Assembly: GCF_905120355.1 (NCBI RefSeq)
Contig: NZ_CAJHOB010000009.1
Span: forward strand, 62,001 to 126,000
DNA from: Azonexus hydrophilus
Lineage (GTDB): Bacteria; Pseudomonadota; Gammaproteobacteria; Burkholderiales; Rhodocyclaceae
Direction: 5' to 3'
Length of the DNA stretch: 64,000 nucleotides
Positions within the stretch are counted from its first letter, which is position 1, and each line of letters begins with the position of its first letter. Made by a program: the position numbers and the translations under genes. This document shows, piece by piece, positions 8,422 to 15,538 of this stretch. The notes beneath the pieces were generated by a model. The model worked only from the letters and a program-made list of their open reading frames with translations. It was not told the DNA's origin and searched no databases.

Positions 8422-8495
8422 GGCGCGGTAGCAAAGCGGTTATGCACCGGATTGCAAATCCGAGTAGGTCGGTTCGACTCCGGCCCGCGCCTCCA
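8422..8495 (+). tRNA. tRNA-Cys (anticodon GCA), integration target
   Basis: 74 nt with encoded CCA. The acceptor stem GGCGCGG pairs with CCGCGCC. The anticodon loop TTGCAAA gives GCA. The 3' half from 8452 is repeated at the right end of the element (19619-19668), so the element integrated into this gene and its attachment sequence restored an intact 3' end. Confidence 0.96.
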
Positions 8496-8501
8496 AAAGT
8501 T
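8452..8501 (+). repeat. attL: 50-bp direct repeat (tRNA-Cys 3' half)
   Basis: Starts at TTGCAAATCC in the anticodon loop and ends at TCCAAAAGTT, 6 nt past the tRNA CCA. It matches 19619-19668 at all 50 positions. The crossover, typically in the anticodon loop for this kind of integrase, lies within it. Confidence 0.92.
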
Positions 8502-8570
8502 AGGTAGCACAAGGCTTGGCGGCCCTTTGGGACATTTTTTCAATCCGATGCGGAATTGAGGAGTGCCCAA

Positions 8571-9461
8571 GTGAAAATTACCTTCGAAACACCCAAAACA
8601 GTCGCTGAAATTGCCGCTGTTTTTCTGTCGTTCACTCCGGTGCGCGACCCCATGCTTAAATCCCGGTTGTCATTCTGGACAGACCGCTATGGCGACAAGC
8701 CGTTAGCCGATCTGTCTGCCGACGATGTCGACGCCGCCCTGGCCGAGCTGGAAACATCACCTGGCCCCAGCGGCAAGATGCTCAGCGGCCCGACAATCAA
8801 CCGCTACCGCATGGCCGCCCACAGCCTGCTGCGTTTCGCCCGTCAGAAACGCTTGCTGCCGCGCGGTTGGGTGTCACCCTTCGACCATATCCCCCAACAC
8901 AAGGAAAACCCCGGCAAGGTGCGATTCCTGACCCCGGACGAAGAACAGCGGCTGATGGACGCCGCCCGCGTGCAATCCTGGGTACTGCTGCCGCTACTGA
9001 TCCGCCTCGCCATCGTCACCGGCCTGCGCCGTGGCGCGCTGCTGGGTTTGACCTGGGGCGATGTAATTCTCGACGACAGCACGCCACACGTGCGGATCGA
9101 GCGCACCAAAAATGATGACCCGCACGTTTCACCACTTACCCCTGATCTGGTTCAAGAATTCAGACGCATGCGGCGCATCAAGGCCAAAGACTGTGACCTG
9201 ATATTCACCGGCAAACACCTGGACCGGCCACACGATTTCCGCCACGGCTTCATTGAAGCCTGCAAGCTGGCCGGCATCGAAGGCGTCACCTTCCACACCC
9301 TGCGCCACACCTCATGCAGCCGCTTGGCGCAAGCGGGTGTCGATATCCTGCAAATCGCCGAGCATGCCGGCCATCGTTCGCTATCCATGACGCGCCGATA
9401 TTCGCACCTGTGCGTCAAAGGCCGCGCCAATACCGTCAACGCCGTTTTTGCGGGGAGCTGA
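8571..9461 (+). CDS. int: Tyrosine-family site-specific integrase
   Basis: 296 residues. The GTG at 8571 was chosen because GAGGAG lies 8 nt upstream. A SAM-like core-binding domain (about 10-105) precedes the catalytic domain (about 115-290). Catalytic residues in view: R153 in TGLRRG, H242/R245 in HTLRH, H268 in HAGHRS and nucleophile Y277 in RRYSH. It is shorter than most phage integrases and lacks a clear N-terminal arm-binding domain. The gene lies 70 nt inside attL beside the intact tRNA-Cys, the usual place for the integrase of a tRNA-targeted element. Confidence 0.92.
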   Translation: MKITFETPKTVAEIAAVFLSFTPVRDPMLKSRLSFWTDRYGDKPLADLSADDVDAALAELETSPGPSGKMLSGPTINRYRMAAHSLLRFARQKRLLPRGWVSPFDHIPQHKENPGKVRFLTPDEEQRLMDAARVQSWVLLPLLIRLAIVTGLRRGALLGLTWGDVILDDSTPHVRIERTKNDDPHVSPLTPDLVQEFRRMRRIKAKDCDLIFTGKHLDRPHDFRHGFIEACKLAGIEGVTFHTLRHTSCSRLAQAGVDILQIAEHAGHRSLSMTRRYSHLCVKGRANTVNAVFAGS

Positions 9462-9463
9462 AC

Positions 9464-9613
9464 ATGAACCCCGCAAAACAAGCCATTAAGCTGCTGCGCA
9501 ACCAAATGACCACCGCAAACCTGCGGGCGTTGACCGAAGCAGAGCGACAACAGTTCATCGCCATCATTGCCCACTGGCTGAAACTGGCCGACCTTCCCAC
9601 AACTGGAGTTTGA
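9464..9613 (+). CDS. Small unknown protein (49 aa)
   Basis: The ATG at 9464 is preceded by GGGGAG 6 nt upstream and starts 2 nt after the integrase stop, so it is probably coupled to it. The 49 residues form one helical stretch with alternating charged and hydrophobic positions. I do not recognise the family. A helper of the integrase (excisionase-like) is possible from position alone. Confidence 0.5.
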   Translation: MNPAKQAIKLLRNQMTTANLRALTEAERQQFIAIIAHWLKLADLPTTGV

Positions 9614-9616
9614 GCC

Positions 9617-9976
9617 ATGAGCACCGACCAATCATTTGACCTCTCGAAAACCAATCCCATGATCGGCGAGATCACCTTAACCCACCTTGGACACAACATT
9701 GGCTGCAATACGGGTGAAATTTCGGTCGACTTGTGGGCTGAGGACGGAACGATTATCTACCTCGAACTTCCTGCCCTTCTCGAGAACATTGATCGGCTGC
9801 ACGGCAGGCATCACCGCCTACTCGGTATCAAGGAAAGATTGCTTGCCACCCTGTTTCTCGCCTACGAAAGCAACTTTCTGACGATGGCCGACCGGCAGAC
9901 ATTTGAGTCATATGTTCGCAACCATATTGCCAGCCTCAGCAGCATTGAAGCCGCGCGCCGCTTGGTGCTAGGCTGA
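9617..9976 (+). CDS. Unknown protein (119 aa) of the element
   Basis: Starts 3 nt after the previous stop and so continues the integrase transcript. The N-terminal half looks like beta strands (EISVDLWAEDGTIIYLELP) and the C-terminal half is helical. No motif is recognised. Base composition is lower in G+C than the flanking integrase and primase genes, consistent with recent acquisition. No function can be assigned. Confidence 0.6.
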   Translation: MSTDQSFDLSKTNPMIGEITLTHLGHNIGCNTGEISVDLWAEDGTIIYLELPALLENIDRLHGRHHRLLGIKERLLATLFLAYESNFLTMADRQTFESYVRNHIASLSSIEAARRLVLG

Positions 9977-9979
9977 CCC

Positions 9980-10011
9980 AGTACGCCACTCCCCAGCCCG
10001 GCCAGGCGAAA
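9980..10011 (+). repeat. 32-nt repeat, copy 1 (before higB)
   Basis: Matches 10703-10734 at 30 of 32 positions. The core is CCAGCCCGGCCAGGCGAAA here (CTAG... in copy 2). It contains CCCGGCCAG (9997-10005), which forms a 9-bp inverted repeat with CTGGCCGGG (10046-10054). Copies 1 and 2 bracket the higBA pair. Confidence 0.75.
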
Positions 10012-10092
10012 CACATCGCCGTGAGGTGCAGCACTCGTCCCCGTTCTGGCCGGGCAATTTGCAAACCGTAACGCTACGCTATACAATCCACC

Positions 10093-10371
10093 ATGATAAA
10101 AAGCTTTCAGCACAAAGGGCTGCAAGCCTTCTTCGAGACCGGCAGCAAGGCAGGTATCCAGCCGCATCATGCGGCCCGGTTGTCTCGCCAGCTGATCCGT
10201 CTTGATATGGCAAAAGCCCCCGAATACATGAACCTGCCCGGCTGGAAGTTTCACGGCCTGCAAGGCAACCTGGCCGGGCATTACTCAATCACGGTGAACG
10301 GAAACTGGCGTCTGACTTTCACCTTTGAAGATGGCGATGCCGTCCTGGTCGATTACCAGGACTATCACTGA
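10093..10371 (+). CDS. higB: HigB-type (RelE superfamily) toxin
   Basis: 92 residues, the usual HigB length. Family landmarks are [14 protein letters not shown] near the start, [12 protein letters not shown] in the middle and [12 protein letters not shown]...VDYQDYH at the end. HigB toxins cleave mRNA on the ribosome. It precedes its antitoxin gene by 10 nt, the order typical of higBA. The pair is bracketed by two 32-nt repeats and may stabilise the element against loss. Confidence 0.88.
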   Translation: MIKSFQHKGLQAFFETGSKAGIQPHHAARLSRQLIRLDMAKAPEYMNLPGWKFHGLQGNLAGHYSITVNGNWRLTFTFEDGDAVLVDYQDYH

Positions 10372-10381
10372 GAGGTTGCAA

Positions 10382-10693
10382 ATGAGCAGAATGTTCAACC
10401 CACCCCACCCCGGCGAAACGCTACGGGAAGATGTATTGCCTGCCCTGGGCCTGAGTGTGACCGAGGCTGCCGCGCAGCTGGGCGTCACCCGTGCTGCGCT
10501 CTCCCGCGTACTCAATGGCCGCGCTGCCATCTCCCCGACAATGGCCCTGCGCATCGAGGGCTGGCTAGGCGTGGAAAACGGCGGCAGCGCCGATGCCTGG
10601 CTGGGCCAGCAAACCGCCTATGACCTGTGGCAGGCCAGGGAAGCCGGATTGCCCACCGTTCAACGCGCCGCCGTGCAGCAGGTTTCAGCTTAG
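10382..10693 (+). CDS. higA: HigA-type antitoxin (XRE/HTH)
   Basis: 103 residues from the ATG at 10382 (GAGAGG about 6 nt upstream). It opens with the HigA signature [20 protein letters not shown] and continues with a Cro/C1-type [24 protein letters not shown] at about 25-45. HigA neutralises HigB and represses the operon. The 9-bp inverted repeat before higB (9997-10054) could be its operator (inference). Confidence 0.9.
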   Translation: MSRMFNPPHPGETLREDVLPALGLSVTEAAAQLGVTRAALSRVLNGRAAISPTMALRIEGWLGVENGGSADAWLGQQTAYDLWQAREAGLPTVQRAAVQQVSA

Positions 10694-10702
10694 GCCGCAC
10701 CG

Positions 10703-10734
10703 AGTAAGCCACTCCCTAGCCCGGCCAGGCGAAA
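10703..10734 (+). repeat. 32-nt repeat, copy 2 (after higA)
   Basis: Second copy of the 9980-10011 repeat with two mismatches. Its left end, GCCACTCCC (10708-10716), also pairs with GGGAGTGGC (10755-10763) to form a hairpin-capable inverted repeat just before the next gene. Confidence 0.75.
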
Positions 10735-10795
10735 AGCGGATTCCTTCACCGCCTGGGAGTGGCACCTTTTGAGGGGCGTAGCGAAGGAAGGCCAA

Positions 10796-11335
10796 GTGAA
10801 AACGAAGAACGAGATCAAGGAAATTGTCGATAGAGGTGAAGCCGAGGCGTACATCAATGATTTCGTGGCGGCAATTTTCAAAGCTCAGTTAGAAGGGAGA
10901 CTCCCTGAACTTGATGTAGATACTGCTACCGTCGCCGCAGAGGTCTTGGCAAGACTCATGAAGACAGCAGCTTGCCGCAAGCTGTTGCATTTACCCAAGC
11001 GGAAAAATATCCAGTGGAACGCCAAAGATTACAGAATGGGCTCCCCTCAGTGGGAGGCGGCTAAGCGCCATTACAGGGGCGATACAACTTGTTCCGAAGC
11101 GGTAAAAGAGCTGTCTGATTCCTTTGGTGATCATCCGCCATCGGAAGCCAGAACACTTAAACGCTTGCTTGATGACTTGGTTGAAAGAGTGCACGCCTTT
11201 GATTCCGCGGTATATCAAACACTGATCAATTTAGGTGCCGATCCTGACAAGCCGGGTAGCCATGAATCCGCTGCCCGCCGCATGTTTAAAAACCTTACGG
11301 GCTCTGATTGGGACGAGGTGAACGGCCCGATGTGA
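10796..11335 (+). CDS. Unknown low-GC protein (179 aa)
   Basis: The GTG at 10796 follows AAGGAAGG at a good distance; the in-frame TTG at 10769 has none. The protein is mostly helical and charged, with no recognised motif. Its G+C content and codon use are clearly lower than those of the primase, helicase and terminase genes, which marks it as a separately acquired cargo gene. In satellites this position often holds anti-phage or accessory genes. That is a positional argument only; I cannot assign a function. Confidence 0.6.
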   Translation: MKTKNEIKEIVDRGEAEAYINDFVAAIFKAQLEGRLPELDVDTATVAAEVLARLMKTAACRKLLHLPKRKNIQWNAKDYRMGSPQWEAAKRHYRGDTTCSEAVKELSDSFGDHPPSEARTLKRLLDDLVERVHAFDSAVYQTLINLGADPDKPGSHESAARRMFKNLTGSDWDEVNGPM

Positions 11336-11446
11336 CGGGCCATGCAAAGTAAAAGTTGGCACTCTGCATTTTAGTAAAAAACTGATTTCCATATTCTCCA
11401 AAGCGTCCCAAGCCGCCAAGCCGGACGCTACTTAGGAGAATAGGAA

Positions 11447-11689
11447 ATGACAGACACCAAGCCACAAGATTTTTTACCACTGAAAACGTGGTTTCTCGAA
11501 CACGGTAAAGGCGTGTTCAAATCCGACAAGCTGCTGCACTACCACACCCGTCCGATTCAGCGCGAACTGATCGAGGCCGGCGCAATGGCAAAAGTCGGGG
11601 TGCATATTTTCCTGAACCGCACCCGATTCTGGCCGGAGTTTCAGCGCATCGCTGCCGCTAACCTGGATACCGGAGGCCGTGAAAAATGA
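11447..11689 (+). CDS. Small putative DNA-binding protein (80 aa)
   Basis: The ATG at 11447 has GGAGAA upstream. The pattern (LKTWFLEHGKG..., RELIEAGAM..., FLNRTRFWPEFQRI) resembles the small winged-helix proteins of phage control regions, including excisionase-like factors. The similarity is by eye only. It is first of three tiny genes that overlap by ATGA and lead into the replication genes. A control or excision role is plausible, not shown. Confidence 0.55.
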   Translation: MTDTKPQDFLPLKTWFLEHGKGVFKSDKLLHYHTRPIQRELIEAGAMAKVGVHIFLNRTRFWPEFQRIAAANLDTGGREK

Positions 11690-11922
11690 CCTCCAAAAAA
11701 AATGGCCGCACCAGACGGCACGACCAGAATCAGCGCAGCGATTATAACCCGAACACATACCCTCAAGCAGAAGCGTTCAGCCTCGCCAAGCCATCACGCA
11801 GCCGCCGCCAGAAGCGCGGCTGGCAACGTGGCGCACGAGGCTGGATTGATCCCGGCCTGCTCGCGGAAATGGCACTACTGGTGGTCGTCGTCGGCCTGTA
11901 TTTGGCCGGAGCATCCGCATGA
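11686..11922 (+). CDS. Small single-pass membrane protein (78 aa), very basic N-terminus
   Basis: Starts by ATGA overlap with the previous gene. Residues 1-50 are rich in Lys/Arg (TSKKNGRTRRHDQ, SRSRRQKRGWQRG) and residues about 57-76 form one hydrophobic segment (LLAEMALLVVVVGLYLAG). The basic side should stay in the cytoplasm. It fits no phage family I know. A membrane-anchored DNA- or RNA-binding peptide is one reading. Confidence 0.5.
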   Translation: MTSKKNGRTRRHDQNQRSDYNPNTYPQAEAFSLAKPSRSRRQKRGWQRGARGWIDPGLLAEMALLVVVVGLYLAGASA

Positions 11923-12185
11923 GCGCCACACCGATCCACGAGCTGTTCATCGGCACCCCAAACCACGAGTGCGCCAGCTGTCGCCGCGAATTCAACGCCA
12001 CCAACCCGCGTGCTGGCGATGTGCGCGTGCTTCCCTACCTTCCCGGTGTTCCTGTGGGTCACTTCCAATTCGCCTACGGCATTTGCGGGTGCTGCTTGCG
12101 CCAGGCGAAAGCGGATGAGGCTGGACGCACTGCTGTCATGGCTGCGGTAGGGCGATTCCACAATGGGACACCGACAAATGACTAG
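11919..12185 (+). CDS. Small zinc-binding-type protein (88 aa)
   Basis: ATGA overlap with the previous gene. Two cysteine pairs, ECASC near residue 18-21 and CGCC near 56-59, suggest one zinc site. Its 3' end overlaps the primase gene by 8 nt. No family is recognised. The tight coupling places it with the replication module. Confidence 0.55.
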   Translation: MSATPIHELFIGTPNHECASCRREFNATNPRAGDVRVLPYLPGVPVGHFQFAYGICGCCLRQAKADEAGRTAVMAAVGRFHNGTPTND

Positions 12186-13179
12186 CCTGATTCCATTCGA
12201 CGACATCCGCGCCGCCGCGCGCGGCCATTGGTCCGGCCTCCTCGAAATCATTGTCGGCGAGCAATACCTGACCGGCCGTAACGGGCCATGCCCCGGCTGC
12301 GGCGGGTCTGACCGCTTTCAGTTCAATGTCCGCAGCCCGGCCGGCGCGTTTTCCTGCCGCGCCCATCCAAAGGGCGGAGGCGATGGATTCGAGCTTATCG
12401 AGCATGCGCTTGACATTGGGTTTGCCGAGGCTGCGCGGCTGGTGGCAGGGGCGCTTGGCATGAACGCCGCCACCTCAAACCGGCCAGCACAGCGCCCGCC
12501 CACACCCGCTCCGGTCCCGGCGGCAGACTGGTCACGCGCCCGCCGCCAGGCCGCAGAGATGTGGAGCGCCGCCCACCAGATTTCATCTAATGATGCCGCT
12601 GGCTACTACCTGGCTGGGCGTGGCCCAGCCCTACCAGCCGACAGCGCCAATCTGCGCCACCACCCGGCACTGCCCTACTGGAAGCCTGGCGACGGCCGCG
12701 CCGAGCTGGTCGGCAACTTCCCGGCACTGCTGGCACGGATCAGCCTACCAGACGGGCGCGGCTGCGGCCTGCATCGCATTTACCTGACACCAGACGGCCG
12801 CAAACTCGCGCTTGATGGCCTACCCGCCAAAAAACTGTTCAAGGCCGGAGACCTAGCCGGTGCTGCCGTGCAACTGGCGCGGCCGGTTGATGGCGTGGTC
12901 GGCATCTGCGAAGGCATTGAAACCGCGCTGGCGTTTGGTATGGGCGCCGGCATTCCCGTATGGGCTGGCGTTTCCGCGCCTGGACTGGCGGCGGCCGCTT
13001 TTCCGCCTGATGTACGGATAGTGCACATCGGTGCCGATCCAGACGAACCCGGCCAACGCGCCGCCCTAGCCCTGGCGCAGCGTCTAGCCGATGAAGGACG
13101 GCAAGCGTGGATACATACCCCACCAGGCACAGGTGACTGGAATGACTGGCTGCTCGAATCGAGAGGGATGGCCGCATGA
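12178..13179 (+). CDS. Phage-type primase: zinc ribbon plus TOPRIM domain
   Basis: 333 residues from the ATG at 12178, which overlaps the preceding TAG; the ATG at 12163 is an alternative. A zinc ribbon at 38-63 (C38, C41, C60, H63) starts CPGCGGSDRF as in P4-alpha and T7-type primases. A TOPRIM domain of about 100 residues follows near the C-terminus, with the Glu in CEGIETA and the Asp pair in GADPDEPG. It lacks a helicase domain, which is encoded by the next gene (ATGA overlap). Together they likely start replication of the element. Confidence 0.85.
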   Translation: MTSLIPFDDIRAAARGHWSGLLEIIVGEQYLTGRNGPCPGCGGSDRFQFNVRSPAGAFSCRAHPKGGGDGFELIEHALDIGFAEAARLVAGALGMNAATSNRPAQRPPTPAPVPAADWSRARRQAAEMWSAAHQISSNDAAGYYLAGRGPALPADSANLRHHPALPYWKPGDGRAELVGNFPALLARISLPDGRGCGLHRIYLTPDGRKLALDGLPAKKLFKAGDLAGAAVQLARPVDGVVGICEGIETALAFGMGAGIPVWAGVSAPGLAAAAFPPDVRIVHIGADPDEPGQRAALALAQRLADEGRQAWIHTPPGTGDWNDWLLESRGMAA

Positions 13180-14810
13180 ACGAATCGCACCTCATTGACC
13201 TATCAACCGGCAAAGCGGTCAGCAAACGTACCAAGACCACCTCTGCCGCCACCCATGCCGGCGAACTGTTCGATGCCCAAGGGCGGCGCATTATCCGCCA
13301 CCAGCCAAGCCAGCTGCCGGAAATCCTGGATGCGCTCGAAGTCGCACTGAGTGAATCCGGAACGCTCAATCTTTTCCGCTACGCCGGCCGCCTGGCACGG
13401 GTTTATCAGGCCGACGAAAGCGCCGACAAGAACATCAAACGCCCGGCCGGCGCCATCATGCTGCACCCGGTTGAGTCCGCGCACCTTGCCGAGATTGCCA
13501 CCCGTGCAGCAGCGCATGAAAAGTGGGACGCCCGCCGTTCAGACTTCGTGCCTATCGATTGCCCTCGCCGCGTGGCCGATGCCTACCTGGCGCGTGGCCA
13601 TTGGCCACGGTTGCCCGATCTGCTTGGGTTTATCGAGACGCCGACCATCACAGCGACTGGCCGAGTTATCGACGCGCCCGGTTACGACCAGGATAGCGGC
13701 CTGTTTTGTGCCTTCCGCAAAATCCCCGGCTATCAACGCCCGACCAAAAAACCGAGCAGAAATGATGCGGAACGTGCAGTCATCCGGTTGCTTGAACTGT
13801 TCAAGACATTCCCGTTTGTGGCTGACGAGGATCGTGTCGCCATGCTGGCCGGCGTGCTGACCGCCATTCAGCGACGCTTGCTCCCCGCTGCACCCATGCT
13901 TGCGATTAGCGCCCCGAGTCCCGGCACCGGCAAAACGCTGCTGTGTGAAAGCCTGGCGGAAGTCGCCACGGGCCGACGTGCTTCCGTCCTGAGCCTGGGC
14001 CATGACGATGCCGAAACCGAGAAGCGCCTGGCCGGCGCATTCATGGCCGGCGATGCCTGCCTGATGATTGATAACGTCGAACGTCCGCTGGGCGGTGATC
14101 TGATCTGCCAGGCGCTGACTCAGGAATATTTGCGGCTGCGCCCGCTGGGTGGCTCCGGCATGCTGAATGTACCAACCCATTCCATCATGATCGCCACGGG
14201 CAACAACCTGAGCATAGTCGGTGATCTGAAACGGCGCGTGGTACTGGTTCGTCTCGACGCCCGTGTGGAGCGGCCGGAACATCGCACGTTTGACCGCGAC
14301 CATCTATCTACCGTGCTTGAACGCCGTGGCGAGATCATCACCGACGCCATGACCATCATCGCCGCCTATCTGGCCGCCGGATCGCCAGCGATACCTGGCC
14401 TGCACAGTTTCGGTGGCTTCGAGAAGTGGGACGCGATGGTACGCCGGCCGCTGGCCTGGCTGGGCCTTGCTGATCCGTTGCTGTCATCCGATGAACTGCG
14501 TGCAGCCGATCCGGACGTTGAGTGCATGCGCCTGCTGTTCGCCGCCTGGCGGGATGAATTCGGCACCCGGCCTGTGACCGCCGCCGAAGTCGTTTCCTCC
14601 TCCACCTCCGTCGGTCAGAGCGCCAACGATGACCTGCGCGATGCCCTGCAACAGGCCTGTGCTGAAAAACCTAATACACGGCGATTGGGAAGCTGGCTTC
14701 GACGGCACCGAGACAAGATTCTCGACGGGTTTCAACTCAAACAAACCGGCTTTGATGGGAAAAAGAAGGTGGCCCGTTGGCAGGTTATTGATGGCGGGGT
14801 CAGCGGGTAA
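13176..14810 (+). CDS. AAA+/P-loop replicative helicase-like ATPase
   Basis: 544 residues. Walker A is APSPGTGKT at 246-254, Walker B CLMIDN at 295-300, and the sensor-1-like stretch is SIMIATGNN. The first 230 residues lack a known motif. This architecture is common in phage and island proteins encoded next to a TOPRIM primase and is taken as the replicative helicase or origin-opening protein. Overlaps the primase gene by ATGA. Its last codons run into a set of GGTCAGCGGG repeats that may be its binding sites (inference). Confidence 0.78.
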   Translation: MNESHLIDLSTGKAVSKRTKTTSAATHAGELFDAQGRRIIRHQPSQLPEILDALEVALSESGTLNLFRYAGRLARVYQADESADKNIKRPAGAIMLHPVESAHLAEIATRAAAHEKWDARRSDFVPIDCPRRVADAYLARGHWPRLPDLLGFIETPTITATGRVIDAPGYDQDSGLFCAFRKIPGYQRPTKKPSRNDAERAVIRLLELFKTFPFVADEDRVAMLAGVLTAIQRRLLPAAPMLAISAPSPGTGKTLLCESLAEVATGRRASVLSLGHDDAETEKRLAGAFMAGDACLMIDNVERPLGGDLICQALTQEYLRLRPLGGSGMLNVPTHSIMIATGNNLSIVGDLKRRVVLVRLDARVERPEHRTFDRDHLSTVLERRGEIITDAMTIIAAYLAAGSPAIPGLHSFGGFEKWDAMVRRPLAWLGLADPLLSSDELRAADPDVECMRLLFAAWRDEFGTRPVTAAEVVSSSTSVGQSANDDLRDALQQACAEKPNTRRLGSWLRRHRDKILDGFQLKQTGFDGKKKVARWQVIDGGVSG

Positions 14811-14936
14811 AGCGGGGTCAGTTTCTACCTAACGTGAAAAAGTGTCAGTAAGTGACAAAAAACATATATGGGCGGAAATCAACCCCGCTGACCCCGCAAA
14901 CCCCGCTTTTCCAAATGCTGGCGAGCGGTCAGCGGG
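14798..14936. repeat. GGTCAGCGGG repeat cluster, candidate origin or operator
   Basis: Three perfect copies of GGTCAGCGGG: 14798-14807 (+), 14884-14893 (-) and 14927-14936 (+), plus a partial GGGGTCAG at 14814-14821 and CCCCGC runs between them. They span the end of the helicase gene and the 221-nt gap before the terminase genes. The iteron-like spacing and mixed orientation suit an origin bound by the element's replication protein, or an operator controlling the packaging genes. Neither is shown. Confidence 0.5.
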
Positions 14937-14989
14937 TCCTTCCAAGTGCCTAGACAGTACGGGGACAGGGACGCGCCCACCCTCCCTAG

Positions 14990-15018
14990 TTGCGAACTAT
15001 TCTCAACGGGGTTATATA
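14990..15018 (+). promoter_or_regulatory. Promoter of the terminase genes
   Basis: TTGCGA, 17 nt, TATATA. The expected start is about 7 nt before the small-terminase ATG at 15032, so the message would be almost leaderless; accordingly no Shine-Dalgarno sequence is visible. It lies just after the GGTCAGCGGG repeats, which could regulate it. Confidence 0.55.
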
Positions 15019-15031
15019 TTAACGGTGCTAT

Positions 15032-15538
15032 ATGATTGATTTACAAGCAAAAATAACGCAAAGCGAATTCGGGAATCTGGTCGGCGTCAGTCAGCCCGCC
15101 GTGTCCGACATGCTAGCCCGCAAGGTCATTGCACCAGGCGGCACCGCCGGGGAGTGGCTGCTGTCGTACTGCAACCACCTGCGAGAAACTGCTGCCGGTC
15201 GAGCGGCGCAGGGTGATCTTGATCTGGCCGGCGAGCGTGCCAGGCTTGCGAAAGAGCAAGCCGACCGCGTAGCGATGCAGAACGCCGTCCAGCGCGGCGA
15301 GCTGGCACCTGTTGCGGCGCTGGAGAGCGTTTTATCAGCCACCGGTGCGCGGGTGGGGCGGCTGCTTGATGCGCTGCCTGGGCAGATTGCTCGCCGCGCG
15401 CCTGATCTACCAGCCGATGCGCTGACGTTGATCGAGCACGATATCGCGTCCTGTCGCAACCTTGCCGCAGAAATGCGCCTTGCCGACCTGAGCGATGCTG
15501 ACGACGCACCCGACGACGACGCAGAGGTGCTGGAATGA
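15032..15538 (+). CDS. Terminase small subunit-like DNA-packaging protein
   Basis: 168 residues. An N-terminal HTH at about 8-30 (ITQSEFGNLVGVSQPAVSDML) is followed by a helical middle with the AGERARLAKEQADRVAMQNA pattern found in Nu1/gp3-like small terminases, then an acidic tail. Small terminases recognise the packaging site (cos or pac) and load the large subunit. It overlaps the large-subunit gene by ATGA. The start lacks a ribosome binding site and is supported by the promoter spacing and HTH integrity. Confidence 0.8.
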   Translation: MIDLQAKITQSEFGNLVGVSQPAVSDMLARKVIAPGGTAGEWLLSYCNHLRETAAGRAAQGDLDLAGERARLAKEQADRVAMQNAVQRGELAPVAALESVLSATGARVGRLLDALPGQIARRAPDLPADALTLIEHDIASCRNLAAEMRLADLSDADDAPDDDAEVLE

